DNA of 64,000 nucleotides from Symsagittifera roscoffensis. Taxonomy: Eukaryota > Xenacoelomorpha > Acoela > Convolutidae. The number at the start of each line of letters is the position of its first letter. Position 1 is the stretch's first letter. A model generated the notes under the pieces. The model did no database searches. It was given only the letters and a program-made list of their open reading frames with translations, and was not told the origin of the DNA. The DNA is taken from NCBI RefSeq assembly GCF_963678635.1, contig NC_087063.1:28842599-28906598 (forward strand), written 5' to 3'. This document shows, piece by piece, positions 62,270-64,000 of this stretch. Made by a program: the position numbers and the translations under genes.

Positions 62270-64000
62270 CTCAATTGATTGACGAGACAACTTGCAGAGA
62301 TGCTACTTGTTAGAAAGTTTATGTTGTCCAAAATAAAGTTATCCGACTCAGCAAAAGCCTAGTCGGGGAAATTTAATCAACTAAAGAATTAACTTTTGAA
62401 CAGAGTATATTGGATATCAAAGCTTTAAACTTACTGCTTAATTACATCTGACCACCTGACTAGAAAAAAAAGTTTAGTTATTCTCAAAAACTTGAATATC
62501 AAAGACTCTTTTTATTCTCTACTCGATTCCCAAATTTGCCAAAATCCCCAGCAAACTTTTTTGTTTCTTGATTTCATAAAAATTTTCAAAGTTTAAACTC
62601 TTGCATGATCAGGTTTGGAATAATATTTCTAGAGATTTGCTTTGAAAAATTCATAAGTTTCGAGTTATCCTCTCAAATCTACGTCAAAATCAAAGATCTT
62701 GACTATCTACTCAGAAACCAACAATTTTTTTGTCCAAAATAAAGTTCTCCGACTCAGCAAAGGCCTTCTCGGGGAAATTTCATCAATCAAAGAGTTTACT
62801 TTTGAACCGATTATTTAGTATCAAATCTTGAAGCTTACTGCTGAATTACACCTGACAAAAAAAATTCTCTCAAAAACTTGAATATCAAAGACTCTTTTTA
62901 TTCCCTACCCGATTCCCAAATTTGTCAAAATCCCTAGCAAATTTTTTTGATTCTTGATTTCATAAAAAATTTCAAAGTTTAAACTCTTGCATGATCAGGT
63001 TTGGAATATTATTTCCAGAGATTTGCTTTGAAAAATTCATAAATTTCGAGTTATCCTCTCAAATCTACGTCAAAATCAAAGATCTTGATTATCTACTCAG
63101 AAATCAACAATTTTTTTGTCCAAAATAAAGTTCTCCGACTCAGCAAAGGCCTTCTCGGGGAAATTTCATCAATCAAAGAGTTTACTTTTGAACCGATTAT
63201 TGAGTATCAAATCTTGAAGCTTACTGCTGAATTACACCTGACAAAAAAAATTCTCTCAAAAACTTGAATATCAAAGACTCTTTTTATTCCCTACCCGATT
63301 CCCAAATTTGTCAAAAATCCCCAGCAAAATTCTTGCTTTCTTCAATTCTTATAAAATTTCCAAATTTTAAACTCTTGCCAGATCAGGTTTGGAATAAAAT
63401 TTCCAAAGACTTGCTATGAAAAATTCATAAATTTTGAGTTATCCTCTCAAGTCTGCGTCAAAATCAAAAAACTTGACTACCTACTCAAAAATCAACAATT
63501 TTTTATCGATTATATAAGTAAACTCAATTGATTGACGAGACAACTTGCAGAGATGCTACTTGTTAGAACGTTTATGTTGTCCAAAATAAAGTTATCCGAC
63601 TCAGCAAAGGCCTAGTCGGGGAAATTCAATCAATTAAAGAATTAACTTTTGAACAGAGTATATTGGATATCAAAGCTTTAAACTTACTGCTTAATTACAT
63701 CTGACCACCTGACTAGAAAAAAAAGTTTAGTTATTCTCAAAAACTTGAATATCAAAGACTCTTTTTATTCTCTACTCGATTCCCAAATTTGTCAAAATCC
63801 CCAGCAAACTTTTTTGTTTCTTGATTTCGTAAAAAATTTCAAAGTATAAACTCTTGCATGATCAGGTTTGGAATAATATTTCCAGAGATTTGCTTTGAAA
63901 AATTCATAAGTTTCGAGTTATCCTCTCAAATCTACGTCAAAATCAAAGATCTTGACTATCTACTCAGAAATCAACAATTTTTTTGTCCAAAATAAAGTTC
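62270..64000. repeat. 1,253-bp-offset duplication at the window end (array C)
   Basis: The segment from about 62270 recurs from about 63523 to the window end. It shares GATTGACGAGACAACTTGC, GAACAGAGTATATTGGATAT and the duplicated CTGACCACCTGACTAG sequence. It runs off the window, so its full extent is unknown. Confidence 0.8.

Larger units (their letters stand above)
21193..64000. repeat. Satellite array C, roughly 100 head-to-tail units, runs off the window
   Basis: The same unit family and orientation as array B, for at least 42.8 kb. About 29 long-form markers are visible; the rest are short-form units of about 393 bp. The first unit is interrupted: the left-edge sequence jumps within 50 bp into the middle of a unit (AAAAATTTTGAGTTATCC), unlike array B, so part of the first unit was lost. 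Long units occur at 21340, 22591, 23454, 28646 and 29508, are absent from about 29.6 to 43.7 kb, and recur regularly from 43739 to the end. No interruption by other DNA is seen. The true length cannot be known from this window. Confidence 0.97.
43731..64000. repeat. Mixed long, short and 37-bp-deleted unit domain of array C
   Basis: Long units recur about every 0.4 to 1.6 kb. Eight units between 43.9 and 54.8 kb carry a private 37-bp deletion that turns the GATTCCCAAATTTG region into GATTCCCTTCAATTC (near 43966, 44395, 45670, 48990, 49800, 51007, 52613, 54747). Four units have a 10-bp deletion giving TTACTGCCTGACAAA (near 44741, 49340, 50542, 54205). A 427-bp tandem pair lies at about 43850-44700. 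The composition resembles array B more than the short-only domain does. Confidence 0.85.

Noticed and set aside
6577-64000. Recurrent plus-strand open frames of 60 to 170 residues, often starting MFLHF or MSYPLKS, once per unit
   Set aside because: They follow the unit periodicity, occur in several overlapping frames, shift with every small indel and show no conserved residues beyond the DNA repeat itself. They are chance open frames in satellite DNA.
6577-64000. CRISPR-like array of repeats and spacers
   Set aside because: The whole 393 to 470 bp unit is repeated with no unique spacers of uniform length, and there are no cas genes. It is a tandem satellite.
1-64000. tRNA, rRNA or other structured RNA genes
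   Set aside because: No stretch showed the conserved arms or boxes expected; I found none by reading both strands, though a covariance search was not possible.

Overview
This 64 kb window is almost entirely repeat DNA from an AT-rich eukaryotic genome. The best guess is an animal, most likely a nematode. The reasons are Polinton-like (Maverick) protein-primed DNA polymerase remnants, AT-rich DNA full of A and T tracts, and no prokaryotic gene layout; this assignment is inference. No intact, recognisable host gene is present.

The layout is three copies of one composite module in the same orientation. Each module runs: (i) a broken Polinton-like block, with the N-terminal part of a pPolB-like gene and Cys/His finger-like stretches on the minus strand (modules B and C also keep convergent plus-strand coding-like remnants); (ii) a short 60-bp minisatellite carrying TGACGTCA (CRE-type) palindromes just upstream of the pPolB-like remnant; (iii) a conserved spacer; (iv) head-to-tail satellite DNA; (v) a shared tail sequence. 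Module A (1 to about 1812) carries one satellite unit. Module B (about 3838 to 18535) carries about 28 units. Module C (18574 to beyond the window end) carries roughly 100 units and its tail is not reached.

Satellite units come in a long form of about 470 bp and a short form of about 393 bp, which lacks one 76-bp block. A third form lacks a different 37-bp block. The single unit in module A is long, so the long form looks ancestral. The arrays contain higher-order repeats: 1,645 bp in module B; about 6.06 kb, 1,186 bp, 863 bp, 427 bp and others in module C. Module C also has a stretch of about 14 kb made only of short units.

Between modules A and B lies about 0.8 kb of unrelated sequence with one unrecognised 105-codon reading frame (2201-2518), followed by a very recent 768-bp tandem duplication. 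The B-C junction lacks this DNA and instead carries a 16-bp inverted repeat. The most interesting reading is that the window preserves stages in the growth of a satellite from a single-copy segment inside or beside a degraded Polinton-like element.
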